A stretch of DNA of 64,000 nt from Sporomusa ovata DSM 2662 (GCF_000445445.1 NZ_ASXP01000004.1:755293-819292); one strand, 5' to 3'; positions 36,394 through 44,750 are shown, counted from the stretch's first letter. The notes: generated from the letters alone by a model not told the origin. Program-made: numbers and translations.

Positions 36394-37752
36394 TTATCTC
36401 TCCCTTAACCCCTCGCTCTGGTATTGACGGAATGGGTCAAGGAAAAATTCAATAATCCGCTTTTGTCTGATTTTAATTTCAGCGGTGACACTCATACCAG
36501 GTCCGAGATAGACCTCGTGGTCATTAACGATAACCTTGTCTTTATCCAAACTGAGTGCAACCCGGTATACACGACCCTTATCTTTGTCTTCTACCGCATC
36601 GGGACTAATTTCGACGACTTCACCATCAATCGTGCCATATTTCTGAAAGGTAAAGGTTTCTACTTTTACTTCGGCCCGCTGCGCCAGTTGAATAAAGCCA
36701 ATATCCTTATTGGCAATCCAGGCTTCCACTTCCAATTGTACATCCTCAGGCACAATTACCATCAAGGGCTGGGCCGCTGTCACCACTCCGCCGATGGTAT
36801 GTACAGAAAGCTGCGTCACCCGGCCATCAACCGGCGAAACCATTCTTGAGAAGTTATCTGTCTCCTGGGCTTTTTTTAACTGTTCGATATAATCCTGCAA
36901 TTGTCTGCGGTCATCAACCAGTTTAGTCGTAATATCACGGTTATTATCTGCCAGGATGCTTGCTAACTGGGCACGCGCCTGGCCGAGGGCCGATTCCCGG
37001 CGCGCAATTTCCGAATCCTGGGCCACCATGTTTTGTTCGATCTCCATGCGCTTGCCGCGATATTCAAGTACGGTGAACAGTGATATGGCATTATCCTTGT
37101 TCAGCTTTTCAATCCGTTCTTCACTATCTTTGGCAATATCATACTGTCCTGCCAACTTGATCTTATTCACACGGGCGACTTCCAGACTGGCCTGACTCTG
37201 CTCAATATTGGACTCGGCAGCAGTTATTTTAGCTGTAAGCGCACTCATGCGGCTCTGGTAGAGGCTCATATGAAAGGCCAGATCGTTGGCATCGATATCT
37301 GGTTGCGTACCGGCAGTAAAGGGAACACCATCCCTTTCTGCCGTCAGTCGTTCAATCTCCAGCTTTAAGAAAGCTACCTGCTTTTTGAGCCGCGCCAAAT
37401 CGGCAGCTGAAAAAGTAGGGTTTAGCTCCAGTAACAGCTGCCCTTGTTTTACTTTTTCCCCGTCATGAACATAAATGTCTTTGACAACACCTTTATCTTC
37501 AGCCTGGATGGTTTTTACATAGCCGGCCGGAATGATTTTCCCTGGCGCTATCGCTACTTCATCGACCTGTCCCAAGACAGACCAGAGCAAGCCAACAATA
37601 ACCAGCGCGAATAAAGTCCATAGCACACTCCGGCCTATTGGCGAAGGCGGCGTTTCAGTGACTTCCATAACTGCCGGTAAAAATTCCGTCTCGGTTTTAT
37701 TCAGTTGCCCTTTATTCCGGCGTCTAAATAATTTTGCTAAGGTAACAAACAT
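36394..37752 (-). CDS. HlyD-family periplasmic adaptor of the type I system
   Basis: A 452-aa membrane fusion protein. It has a short cytoplasmic N-terminus, one membrane helix (about residues 43-62), an N-terminal lipoyl half (GKIIPAGYVKTIQAEDKGVV), a long coiled coil (about 130-300), a second lipoyl half (VSPVDGRVTQLSVHTIGGVV) and a beta-barrel C-terminus. It bridges the ABC transporter and an outer-membrane TolC-like channel, which is not in this window. It is 2-3 nt from genes on both sides, so the three are one translation-coupled operon. Confidence 0.94.
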   Translation of the reverse strand: MFVTLAKLFRRRNKGQLNKTETEFLPAVMEVTETPPSPIGRSVLWTLFALVIVGLLWSVLGQVDEVAIAPGKIIPAGYVKTIQAEDKGVVKDIYVHDGEKVKQGQLLLELNPTFSAADLARLKKQVAFLKLEIERLTAERDGVPFTAGTQPDIDANDLAFHMSLYQSRMSALTAKITAAESNIEQSQASLEVARVNKIKLAGQYDIAKDSEERIEKLNKDNAISLFTVLEYRGKRMEIEQNMVAQDSEIARRESALGQARAQLASILADNNRDITTKLVDDRRQLQDYIEQLKKAQETDNFSRMVSPVDGRVTQLSVHTIGGVVTAAQPLMVIVPEDVQLEVEAWIANKDIGFIQLAQRAEVKVETFTFQKYGTIDGEVVEISPDAVEDKDKGRVYRVALSLDKDKVIVNDHEVYLGPGMSVTAEIKIRQKRIIEFFLDPFRQYQSEGLRER

Positions 37753-37754
37753 TT

Positions 37755-39908
37755 TTATACCTCTTGTTGTATATATAGCTTGTAGTAAAACCCTTTACCG
37801 GCCATTAGTTCTTCGTGACTACCCTGCTCGATCACCTTCCCCCGGTCGATAACAAGAATCGTATCACAGCGTCTGACAGTAGATAGCCGGTGGGCAATCA
37901 TTAGCAGCGTACGTCCTGCTGCAATCTGATTAAGGTTTTGCATAATAATGCGCTCTGACTGATAATCCAGAGCGCTGGTGGCTTCGTCAAAAATTAGAAT
38001 ACGCGGATTAACTAATAGTGCCCGGGCAATGGCAATTCGTTGGCGCTGGCCGCCGGACAGCGATGTCCCGCGTTCGCCAACCTTGGTATCATAGCCTTCC
38101 GGCAATTCCAGGATAAATTCGTGTGCCCCGGCGACCTCTGCCACTGTAATGATTTCTTCCATGGAGGCGCTGGGACGGGCAGTCGCGATGTTGTCCCGCA
38201 CGCTGCCGCTAAAAAGATAGTTTTCCTGGAGTACCACACCGATCTGTCGTCTAAGCCAGGCTGGTTCGGCTTTGGCAATATCCATTCCGTCAATAAGCAC
38301 CCGCCCTGCTTCGGGCAAATAAAGCCGCTGCACTAGTTTAGTCAGCGTACTCTTACCTGAGCCGGAACGCCCGACAATGCCGACGCGCATACCTGGTTTG
38401 ATATTCAAATGAATACCGTTTAATACCACCGGTCCATCGATACTATAGCGGAAGGTTACGTCTTCCAAAGCCACTGCTCCCTGCACTGCCGGCAAGCCGG
38501 CCTGTCTGGTACTATGCGCTTGCTCCGGCGGCGTATTTAGGATGTCGCCCAGCCGTTCAACCGACAGTCCAACCAACTGGAAAGACTGCCACATGCCTAC
38601 CAGTCTAAGCAGCGGCGCATTTGCCTGTCCGGAGAGCATTTGAAAGGCTATCAACTGACCTACTGTCATTTTCCCTGCCATAACCATATGCCCGCCAAAC
38701 CAGAGAATGCTGAAGCTGGACAGCCCCTGAATCAAGTTGCTGCTATTGTTAATGACAATATTGAAGGTGGCACTGGTAAAGGTTGTCCGCACATATTTTG
38801 CCAGCAATTGTTCCCAGCGGTGATTGAACTGTGGTTCTATTGCCAGGGATTTCACCGTATGGATGCCGGTGACTGCCTCTACCAGAAAAGCATTGCTTTC
38901 TGCACCGGCTGCCCATACGGCATCCAATCGTTCACGATACCTGGGAGTCGCAATGATGTTCTGCAGCAGATAGACCGGCAAGACAAGTAAGGCAATCGCG
39001 GTAAGTGATGCGCTATAATAAAACATCACTGCCAAAAATACAATAGAAAAAAATGTATCCATGACTACAGTCATGGCTGAACCAGTGAGGAAGTCGCGAA
39101 TGGTGTTCATTGCCGCGACACGAACTAAGGTATCGCCCACGCGCCTTTGCTCAAAGTATTTTAGCGGCAAGGCGGCAATATGCCGGAATAGTTTGGTGCC
39201 AAAAATGACATCCACCCGATTCGTTGTATGTACCGATAAATAGGTACGCAGAATGGTCATGCCTGTTTGGAATACGGCACAAACTGCGAGGACTACCGCC
39301 AGTATATCCAGTGTAGCCACGCCTTTATTTACAAGTACTTTGTCAATGATAACCTGCGTGAAAAGCGGGGTTACCAGTCCAAATAGCTGCAGAAAAAAGG
39401 AAGCAAGTAAAATTTCTCCAAAAAAGCGTTTATATCGCAATAAAACAGGTACAAACCACGCTATATTGAAATGCCGTCCAGCATCTTTTATGCTGAAAGG
39501 ACGGACAATTGTCACCAGTTCTCCCGACCATTCGCTGATAAAATGTTCAAAAGAAATAACTTCCGGATGACCTCGATAAGGGTTGATGATCGATACTTTT
39601 TTATCATTGTTGCGCCCAACTACTACATAAACACCGTCCTTCATGAGTGCAATCATTGGAATCGAGAGCTTTGGCAATTCTTCCGGCTGCGGCTGATGTT
39701 GTTTTGCCTTTAGCTTGAGATATTTCGCCGCACGCAAAATATCCCTGGTACCTAATGTTCTTTTTTCCAGACCGCAGGCTGCGCGGATTGTTTTCTCATT
39801 TGCAGACTTGCCCAGCGCCTTGGCTGCTGTCACCAGACTAATTAGCGCTGTATCCAGCTTTTCATCCCTATGGATATCAGATTGTTGTTTGGCTAATTCC
39901 ATCGTCAT
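37755..39908 (-). CDS. Type I secretion ABC transporter, HlyB/RtxB type (first copy)
   Basis: A 717-aa exporter with a degenerate C39-like domain (LDTALISLVTAAKALG, no catalytic Cys; DGVYVVVGRNN where the His would be), a six-helix membrane domain beginning near residue 155 and a complete ATPase (GRSGSGKST, LSGGQRQRIAIARA, ILIFDEATSALD). Long stretches match the 34243-36390 protein, for example LFGLVTPxFTQVIIDKVLV, so the pair arose by duplication. They could form a heterodimer or two homodimers. A second ATG is two codons downstream of the first. It is first in the operon. Confidence 0.92.
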   Translation of the reverse strand: MTMELAKQQSDIHRDEKLDTALISLVTAAKALGKSANEKTIRAACGLEKRTLGTRDILRAAKYLKLKAKQHQPQPEELPKLSIPMIALMKDGVYVVVGRNNDKKVSIINPYRGHPEVISFEHFISEWSGELVTIVRPFSIKDAGRHFNIAWFVPVLLRYKRFFGEILLASFFLQLFGLVTPLFTQVIIDKVLVNKGVATLDILAVVLAVCAVFQTGMTILRTYLSVHTTNRVDVIFGTKLFRHIAALPLKYFEQRRVGDTLVRVAAMNTIRDFLTGSAMTVVMDTFFSIVFLAVMFYYSASLTAIALLVLPVYLLQNIIATPRYRERLDAVWAAGAESNAFLVEAVTGIHTVKSLAIEPQFNHRWEQLLAKYVRTTFTSATFNIVINNSSNLIQGLSSFSILWFGGHMVMAGKMTVGQLIAFQMLSGQANAPLLRLVGMWQSFQLVGLSVERLGDILNTPPEQAHSTRQAGLPAVQGAVALEDVTFRYSIDGPVVLNGIHLNIKPGMRVGIVGRSGSGKSTLTKLVQRLYLPEAGRVLIDGMDIAKAEPAWLRRQIGVVLQENYLFSGSVRDNIATARPSASMEEIITVAEVAGAHEFILELPEGYDTKVGERGTSLSGGQRQRIAIARALLVNPRILIFDEATSALDYQSERIIMQNLNQIAAGRTLLMIAHRLSTVRRCDTILVIDRGKVIEQGSHEELMAGKGFYYKLYIQQEV

Positions 39909-39970
39909 GCTTTACCTCGATCTAATAACCTTATTACTGCAAATAAAATTAACAAAAACAAACTATATTG

Positions 39971-40008
39971 TACTACGAATTGTAATTTTATTAATTATTT
40001 TCGTAGTA
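39971..40008. promoter_or_regulatory. Inverted repeat before type I secretion operon
   Basis: Perfect 9-bp arms TACTACGAA (39971-39979) and TTCGTAGTA (40000-40008) separated by 20 bp. They lie 63-100 bp upstream of the first transporter gene and flank a possible minus-strand promoter (TACAAT at the arm edge). It could be an operator or an RNA hairpin. Confidence 0.5.
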
Positions 40009-40010
40009 TT

Positions 40011-40050
40011 CTGCATTTATATTGAAATACCTGCCTATTTTGTGATAAAT
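40011..40050 (-). promoter_or_regulatory. 40-bp element shared with TPS operon, copy 1
   Basis: Matches 58472-58511 at 31 of 40 positions without gaps (shared core TGAAAT-CCT-CC--TTTTG--ATAAAT). Both copies lie upstream of minus-strand secretion operons in the same orientation, suggesting a common promoter or regulator site. Confidence 0.55.
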
Positions 40051-40099
40051 TTGAATTTTTCCATCTGCAAAAGGTTTTAATTGTATGCAAATCGCTGAA

Positions 40100-40144
40100 A
40101 AAAGGCCATGATTCTCTGTAAAAGCAGAGAGTCACGGCCCTTTT
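40100..40144. terminator. Strong hairpin with T runs in the divergent region
   Basis: A 15-bp stem with one mismatch and one wobble pair (GGCCATGATTCTCTG, loop TAAAAG), flanked by A/T runs on both sides. It looks like an intrinsic terminator for either strand. On the minus strand it could attenuate the type I operon about 190 nt upstream of its first gene. Confidence 0.7.
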
Positions 40145-40252
40145 GTTACTTTTTACAATATAACTATATCAATTTAAAACATACTATAATAAATTAAATC
40201 AAACAATAACGATCTCAATGGTTTAAAATTTTTCAACATAAACAAATAAACA

Positions 40253-40282
40253 TTGACAAAACAGAACATATAGGGGTAAAAT
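40253..40282 (+). promoter_or_regulatory. Promoter of the A-B-B'-A' block
   Basis: TTGACA (40253-40258), an 18-nt spacer, TAAAAT (40277-40282), followed by GTA. It is about 430 nt before the first ATG, so the transcript has a long leader. ACATAAACAAATAAACA lies just upstream. Confidence 0.72.
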
Positions 40283-40345
40283 GTAATTACCTGGAAATAA
40301 TGTTAATAAATTATTAATCTGTAAATAAAGTCTTAGTGTCGAACT

Positions 40346-40515
40346 TTGTCCAGGCATAAGGAATGGACAAGCCTTAACGCTTGTCTATTGAACTAAAGTT
40401 GATCCAAAACAGCTTTAGAAGGCCAATTCTAAGTCGGGCTCTTGCTTTCTGGTGCGAAAAGAGTTACCGGTTGGAGATTAAGCCGCCATGCGCATTTGCA
40501 TCCCGACTTAATTTT
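40346..40515 (+). ncRNA. Structured 5' leader with competing hairpins (candidate cis-regulatory RNA)
   Basis: Stem 1 is TTGTCCA/TGGACAA (40346-40352 with 40364-40370). Stem 2 is GACAAGC/GCTTGTC (40366-40372 with 40379-40385); it shares five bases with stem 1, so only one can form. Next is CTAAAG/CTTTAG (about 40392-40418). Last is a closing stem AAGTCGGG (40431-40438) with CCCGACTT (40502-40509), enclosing about 63 nt and followed by AATTTTTAAT. I could not match it to a known riboswitch family. No coding potential is evident. Confidence 0.45.
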
Positions 40516-40571
40516 TAATAAGAAGCTGCTACAAAACCCATTGCGGCAATTCATGACTCAATACCACAATA

Positions 40572-40597
40572 TAGTGGGTTACCCAATTAGCCCGCTA
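40572..40597 (+). repeat. Hairpin repeat, copy 1
   Basis: TAGTGGG...CCCGCTA stem around a TTACCCAATTAG centre. It is related to the copies at 43407-43439 and 44716-44749, all with CACAATATAG and CCAATTAG. Confidence 0.6.
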
Positions 40598-40711
40598 CAC
40601 AATATCGCACTTCAATAAGTGTCCGGGGTGAGTTTTGCAACAGATATCTGGAAGAAAGAGAGGTGATAACGCTCTGGTCCCAATTAGCAAAAATTTAAGG
40701 AGGTTAGAAGA

Positions 40712-42067
40712 ATGTTTAATGGATTACTGAAAAAAAGTGCCAAACTAGTTGCCGCACTTGCACTTGGTTTGGCAGTAAGTCTGGTGGCAGTTCCTAGCAC
40801 CTTCGCGCTGAATCGCGATGGCAGCACAGGGGTAAGCGGCCACAAGCCATTGAGTTTTACCGGCTACCAGTACGTGGATAGCACTCACGTAGTGGTTAAC
40901 ATTGACAAACAGATTGACGCACCAAAACCCACATTTATCGCCGGTGAAGTCGATAAGAGTATGTTTACAATCAAAAATCGCACTACACAATTATTCACTA
41001 CCATCAGCAGCCTATCGTACTTAAATGATAATACCTCAGGCTACAGCGGCAACACGGGTGCCGACGATACATGCCGTGGTCTGGCCAAAGGCACAAGAAT
41101 TCTCTTAACTCTCGCTACTCCACTGACTGCTAATACCGCGTATGATTTGACGATGCAAAGTACCCTCTTTGCCAATCAATCCCTGAACAACTTCAATAAT
41201 ACAGGAGATCCTAATTATTACGACCAAACTTTCACCTTCAGAACTCCGGCATCGGGCGCGGGCACAGCCACGAGTCCTTATGTTTGGAGTAATACTACAC
41301 CCTACGTCACCTTTGTCGTAGGCGGTTCACCTGTTTCTAATACAAACGACAACAGGACAAATGTGTCCTATGAATCCAGCCTGTCCGTCGTCTTTGACCG
41401 ACCCATTCTTGCCAGCACACGTGATACTTTTTTAGCCAACTTAAGTGATAATTACAAAAGAGGCGGAGTAAAAGTAGTACAGGGAGTTGGCAATGTATCT
41501 ACCGCCGGGGCCCCTGCCGGCACTGAAACCCATTACCCGACCTCCAATAACGTGAACAATGCAAATACTGTTTTCTATTTCCCGGAAACAAATTGGGGTT
41601 CAGGCACAAGCTATAACACCTATTCCTTTAATCGGAAAAACCCCGGCAGCTACAGCTACACGCTAACTCTGCCGAGCTTTACCGATGCAAGCGGCCATAC
41701 TTTCACCAGTTTCTTAAGCTCCCGCACAAACCTTGCAACTACCGGGTTCAGTTTCAGTACAGTCACAGCCGATCTCCCTGGTCATGGAAACCAGATCACT
41801 GTTGCCCGTACTACTACCGCAGGCCAGTTGCTGGTAAGCTGGTCCGCAATTGAGGATCCCGCCCCAACTGGCGTTAAAGTATACGCAACCACTGGCGATA
41901 AGTGGACATCCTATTATACGCTAAAAGGGCAAACCACTTCAAACTCAGTTACTAGCTACACAATTACCGGTCTTACTTCCGGAACGCTTTATTGGGTTCG
42001 TATCGCACCTTACAATAGCATCGGTACGATTGGATTCTCTCAAGAAAGTTCAGGCACACCTCTATAA
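40712..42067 (+). CDS. Sec-exported protein A with C-terminal fibronectin III-like domain
   Basis: A 451-aa protein with signal peptide (residues 1-32, cleavage after TFA). An N-terminal Ig-like segment (GYQYVDSTHVVVNIDKQID, about 45-180) and a middle region of unknown fold (180-350) are followed by a fibronectin type III-like domain (about 355-451; ending SGTLYWVRIAPYNSIG and GFSQESSGTPL). No enzyme motif is seen. The paralogue at 44852-46186 is almost the same except near the mature N-terminus and in the fibronectin loops. AAGGAGG precedes the ATG. It probably acts at the cell surface with the RTX proteins next to it. Confidence 0.85.
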   Translation: MFNGLLKKSAKLVAALALGLAVSLVAVPSTFALNRDGSTGVSGHKPLSFTGYQYVDSTHVVVNIDKQIDAPKPTFIAGEVDKSMFTIKNRTTQLFTTISSLSYLNDNTSGYSGNTGADDTCRGLAKGTRILLTLATPLTANTAYDLTMQSTLFANQSLNNFNNTGDPNYYDQTFTFRTPASGAGTATSPYVWSNTTPYVTFVVGGSPVSNTNDNRTNVSYESSLSVVFDRPILASTRDTFLANLSDNYKRGGVKVVQGVGNVSTAGAPAGTETHYPTSNNVNNANTVFYFPETNWGSGTSYNTYSFNRKNPGSYSYTLTLPSFTDASGHTFTSFLSSRTNLATTGFSFSTVTADLPGHGNQITVARTTTAGQLLVSWSAIEDPAPTGVKVYATTGDKWTSYYTLKGQTTSNSVTSYTITGLTSGTLYWVRIAPYNSIGTIGFSQESSGTPL

Positions 42068-42079
42068 ATACTTGGCAAT

Positions 42080-42112
42080 ATCTGCCCCAGTTCGCTTATG
42101 ACTGGGGCAGAT
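42080..42112 (+). other. Stable hairpin after gene A
   Basis: A 12-bp perfect stem ATCTGCCCCAGT with a 9-nt loop directly after the stop codon of A. No T run follows. It may be a partial terminator or an mRNA-protecting structure between A and B. Confidence 0.55.
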
Positions 42113-42218
42113 AACCCTACAACAGTAAGCTCTTGCCGGAATTACACGCCGGTACAAGATTATAAAATTAACATAACTCTGATAAAATCTACCAAAATAT
42201 ATGTTAGGGGGAAATAAA

Positions 42219-43313
42219 ATGGCTGTCATTAATGGTACTAATGGTACCGACCTTTTATTCGGCAGTACCGAAGATGATGAGATTTACGGCCTAGACAGCA
42301 GCGACTACCTGAGCGGCGGCGACGGCAACGACTCTCTCTATGGCGGAAACGGTGACGACTTGCTCTACGGCGGTGCCGGCGATGACTATCTAGACGGCGG
42401 TGCTGGCAGTGATATTCTTGTTGGCGGCGCCGGCAATAACTTTCTATATGGCAATGATGACGACGACTTGCTGTTCGGTGGCACAGGTAAAGATACCCTC
42501 GTCGGTGGCGACGGTAATGATTTTCTCTATGGCTACGCTGGTGATGACTCATTAGATGGTGGTCTTGGCAATGACTATCTTCTGGGCGGAGACGGCAATG
42601 ATACTCTTAATGGCGGATCCGGTAACGACACCCTCTTAGGCGGTAATGGCGATGACCTTCTTGCCGGCGATCAGGGTGATGACCTTGTGGCCGGCGACGA
42701 CTATCTGGATGGCGGTGCCGGCAATGATACCCTTCTGGGAGAGGCCGGTAATGATGTTCTTTACGGCGGAATCGGCAATGACTATTTGGACGGCGGCACC
42801 GGCAACGACACCCTCTTAGGCGGGGCCGGCGATGACTTTCTTTATGGTAATGACGGCGATGACTTGCTCGGCGGCGGCGCTGACAATGACACCCTTTATG
42901 GTTCCTTCGGCAATGACACGCTCTTAGGCGGGTCAGGCGATGACTTGCTGTACGGCGATGACGGCAATGACTTACTGGACGGCGGCAACGGTAACGATAC
43001 CTTGTATGGCGGCACCGGCAATGACACGTTGACCGGCGGCACCGGCGCAGACACCTACACCTTCCAAGGAGATTTCGGCAATGATATAATCGGTGCGGCT
43101 ACCGACAATAGTGAGGACAGACTTGATTTAAGCGCATTTAGCAGTTCTGATGCCTCTGTCAGCATCGGCGGCACCGGCGGCGATGACCTCATCATTACCA
43201 TCGGCACTAACACCGTGACAGTTGCCGACTGGAGTCAAAGTGACGGCAACAAGCTCAACAACTTCACTTTCAGCGATGGCACCAAGACAACCAACGGCAC
43301 AAGCTGGTTGTAA
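42219..43313 (+). CDS. RTX calcium-binding repeat protein B
   Basis: A 364-aa protein made almost entirely of about 28 RTX nonapeptides (GGxGxDxLx) from residue 10 to about 285. A non-repeat C-terminal domain of about 75 residues (from YTFQGDFGNDII to TKTTNGTSWL) is the expected uncleaved type I secretion signal region. There is no N-terminal signal peptide. One repeat is disturbed in both copies (AGDQGDDLVAGDDYLDGG). A start 18 nt upstream is rejected because AGGGGG lies 7 nt before the ATG at 42219. The likely exporter is the operon at 34.2-39.9 kb. The function is probably adhesive or matrix-forming, as no enzyme domain is present. Confidence 0.93.
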   Translation: MAVINGTNGTDLLFGSTEDDEIYGLDSSDYLSGGDGNDSLYGGNGDDLLYGGAGDDYLDGGAGSDILVGGAGNNFLYGNDDDDLLFGGTGKDTLVGGDGNDFLYGYAGDDSLDGGLGNDYLLGGDGNDTLNGGSGNDTLLGGNGDDLLAGDQGDDLVAGDDYLDGGAGNDTLLGEAGNDVLYGGIGNDYLDGGTGNDTLLGGAGDDFLYGNDGDDLLGGGADNDTLYGSFGNDTLLGGSGDDLLYGDDGNDLLDGGNGNDTLYGGTGNDTLTGGTGADTYTFQGDFGNDIIGAATDNSEDRLDLSAFSSSDASVSIGGTGGDDLIITIGTNTVTVADWSQSDGNKLNNFTFSDGTKTTNGTSWL

Positions 43314-43314
43314 G

Positions 43315-43440
43315 GGAACTGATTTAATACAATTTTATAATCTAGTCATGGATGCATGCAGCGAAATGAAGCAACCCCTCTTAGTAATTACATGACGGAA
43401 TATCACAATATAGCGGCTAGCCAATTAGTCCGCTATATTA
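43315..43440 (+). repeat. 126-bp downstream repeat after RTX gene, copy 1
   Basis: The region after gene B recurs after gene B' (44624-44750) with only scattered differences, starting at GGAACTGATTTAATACA and ending at the hairpin repeat. This shows that the duplication included flanking DNA. Confidence 0.9.
43407..43439 (+). repeat. Hairpin repeat, copy 2
   Basis: AATATAGCGG ... CCGCTATATT, a perfect 10-bp stem around CTAGCCAATTAGT. It lies after the first RTX gene and lacks a T tract. Confidence 0.75.
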
Positions 43441-43525
43441 CTATTGATGCCGGAATTACATGCCGGTACAATAAATTAACAAAACACGAATAAAATCTAC
43501 AAAATTCATGTTAGGAGGAAATACA

Positions 43526-44620
43526 ATGGCTGTTATTAATGGTACTAATGATACCGACCTTTTATTCGGCAGTACCGAAGATGATGAGATTTACGGCCTA
43601 GACGGTGACGACTACCTGAGCGGCGGCGACGGCAACGACTCTCTCTATGGCGGAAACGGCAACGACTCTCTCTATGGCGGCGCCGGCGATGACTATCTGG
43701 ACGGCGGTGCCGGCAGTGATATTCTTGTCGGCGGTGCGGGCAATAACTTCCTATATGGCAATGATGGTGATGACTATCTGATCGGCGACGCCGGTAAGGA
43801 TACCCTCGTCGGTGGCGATGGTAATGATTATCTGTATGGCTACGATGATGATGACTCGTTAGATGGTGGTCTCGGCAGTGACTATCTTCTGGGCGGAGAC
43901 GGCAATGATAATCTTAACGGCGGAGCCGGTAACGACACCCTCTTAGGCGGTAATGGTGATGACCTTCTTGCCGGTGATCAGGGTGATGACCTTGTGGCCG
44001 GTGACGACTATCTGGATGGCGGTGCCGGCAATGATATCCTGCTGGGAGAGGCCGGTAATGATGTTCTTTACGGCAATGACGGCAATGACTATCTGGACGG
44101 CGGCACCGGCAATGACACCCTCTTAGGCGGGGCCGGCGGTGACTTTCTCTATGGTAATGACGGCGATGATTCGCTCGACGGCGGCGCTGACAATGACACC
44201 CTCTATGGTTCTTTCGGCACTGACACGCTTTCAGGCGGGTCAGGCGATGACTTGCTGTACGGCGATGACGGCAATGACTTACTGGACGGCGGCAGCGGTA
44301 ACGATACCTTGTATGGCGGCACCGGCAATGACATGTTGACCGGCGGCGCGGACGCAGACACCTACACCTTCCAAGAAGACTTCGGCAACGATATAATCGG
44401 TGCGGCTACCGACAACAGTGAAGACAGAATCGATTTAAGCGCATTTAGCAGTTCTGATGCCTCAGTCAGCATCGGTGGTACCGGTGGCGATGACCTCATC
44501 ATTACCATCGGCACTAACACCGTGACAGTTGCCGACTGGAGTCAAAGTGACGGCAACAAGCTCAATAGCTTCACTTTCAGCGATGGCACCAAAACAACCA
44601 ACGGCACAAGCTGGTTGTAA
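43526..44620 (+). CDS. RTX calcium-binding repeat protein B'
   Basis: A 364-aa near-copy of the protein at 42219-43313: same length, same disturbed repeat, same C-terminal secretion domain, roughly nine residues in ten identical by eye. AGGAGG lies 7 nt before the ATG at 43526. The 40 nt upstream also match those of B (GCCGGAATTACAT element, GATAAAATCTAC-like segment), so the two genes share control signals. It is presumably secreted by the same type I system. Confidence 0.93.
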   Translation: MAVINGTNDTDLLFGSTEDDEIYGLDGDDYLSGGDGNDSLYGGNGNDSLYGGAGDDYLDGGAGSDILVGGAGNNFLYGNDGDDYLIGDAGKDTLVGGDGNDYLYGYDDDDSLDGGLGSDYLLGGDGNDNLNGGAGNDTLLGGNGDDLLAGDQGDDLVAGDDYLDGGAGNDILLGEAGNDVLYGNDGNDYLDGGTGNDTLLGGAGGDFLYGNDGDDSLDGGADNDTLYGSFGTDTLSGGSGDDLLYGDDGNDLLDGGSGNDTLYGGTGNDMLTGGADADTYTFQEDFGNDIIGAATDNSEDRIDLSAFSSSDASVSIGGTGGDDLIITIGTNTVTVADWSQSDGNKLNSFTFSDGTKTTNGTSWL

Positions 44621-44623
44621 GGT

Positions 44624-44750
44624 GGAACTGATTTAATACAGTTTCATAATCTAGTCATGGACGCATGCAGCGGAATGAAGCAACCCCTCTTAGTAATTAC
44701 ATGACACACTATCACAATATAGCGGGCTATCCAATTAGTCCGCTATATTA
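44624..44750 (+). repeat. 127-bp downstream repeat after RTX gene, copy 2
   Basis: The counterpart of 43315-43440. After it the sequence switches to a leader like that of gene A (GTGTCCGGGATGAGTGCAG...), marking the duplication junction. Confidence 0.9.
44716..44749 (+). repeat. Hairpin repeat, copy 3
   Basis: AATATAGCGG(GCTA) ... (TAGT)CCGCTATATT around TCCAAT. It is nearly identical to copy 2. Confidence 0.75.

Larger units (their letters stand above)
39909..40711. other. Regulatory intergenic region between type I operon and block A-B-B'-A'
   Basis: There is no gene in this 803-bp divergent region. From left: an inverted repeat (39971-40008) and a 40-bp element (40011-40050) on the side of the type I operon; a strong hairpin (40100-40144); an AT-rich stretch; the plus-strand promoter (40253-40282); a structured leader (40346-40515); a hairpin-repeat copy (40572-40597); and AAGGAGG before the first A gene. 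Confidence 0.75.

Noticed and set aside
34243..39908. C39 peptidase-containing bacteriocin exporters
   Set aside because: Both N-terminal domains lack the catalytic cysteine and the nearby cargo is RTX-type without a double-glycine leader, so the RTX-exporter reading is better.
39715..40080. A 121-codon plus-strand frame with a hydrophobic end
   Set aside because: Half of it is antisense to the HlyB gene and the rest is AT-rich intergenic DNA; there is no ribosome-binding site at its start.
40431..40509. A tRNA-like or c-di-GMP-I riboswitch element
   Set aside because: The length and closing stem are suggestive, but there is no T-arm GTTCGA motif and none of the conserved GEMM segments; kept only as an unassigned structured leader.
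42238..44339. Regular short repeats that could suggest a CRISPR array
   Set aside because: The periodicity is 27 bp in frame and encodes RTX nonapeptides; no unique spacers and no cas genes are present.
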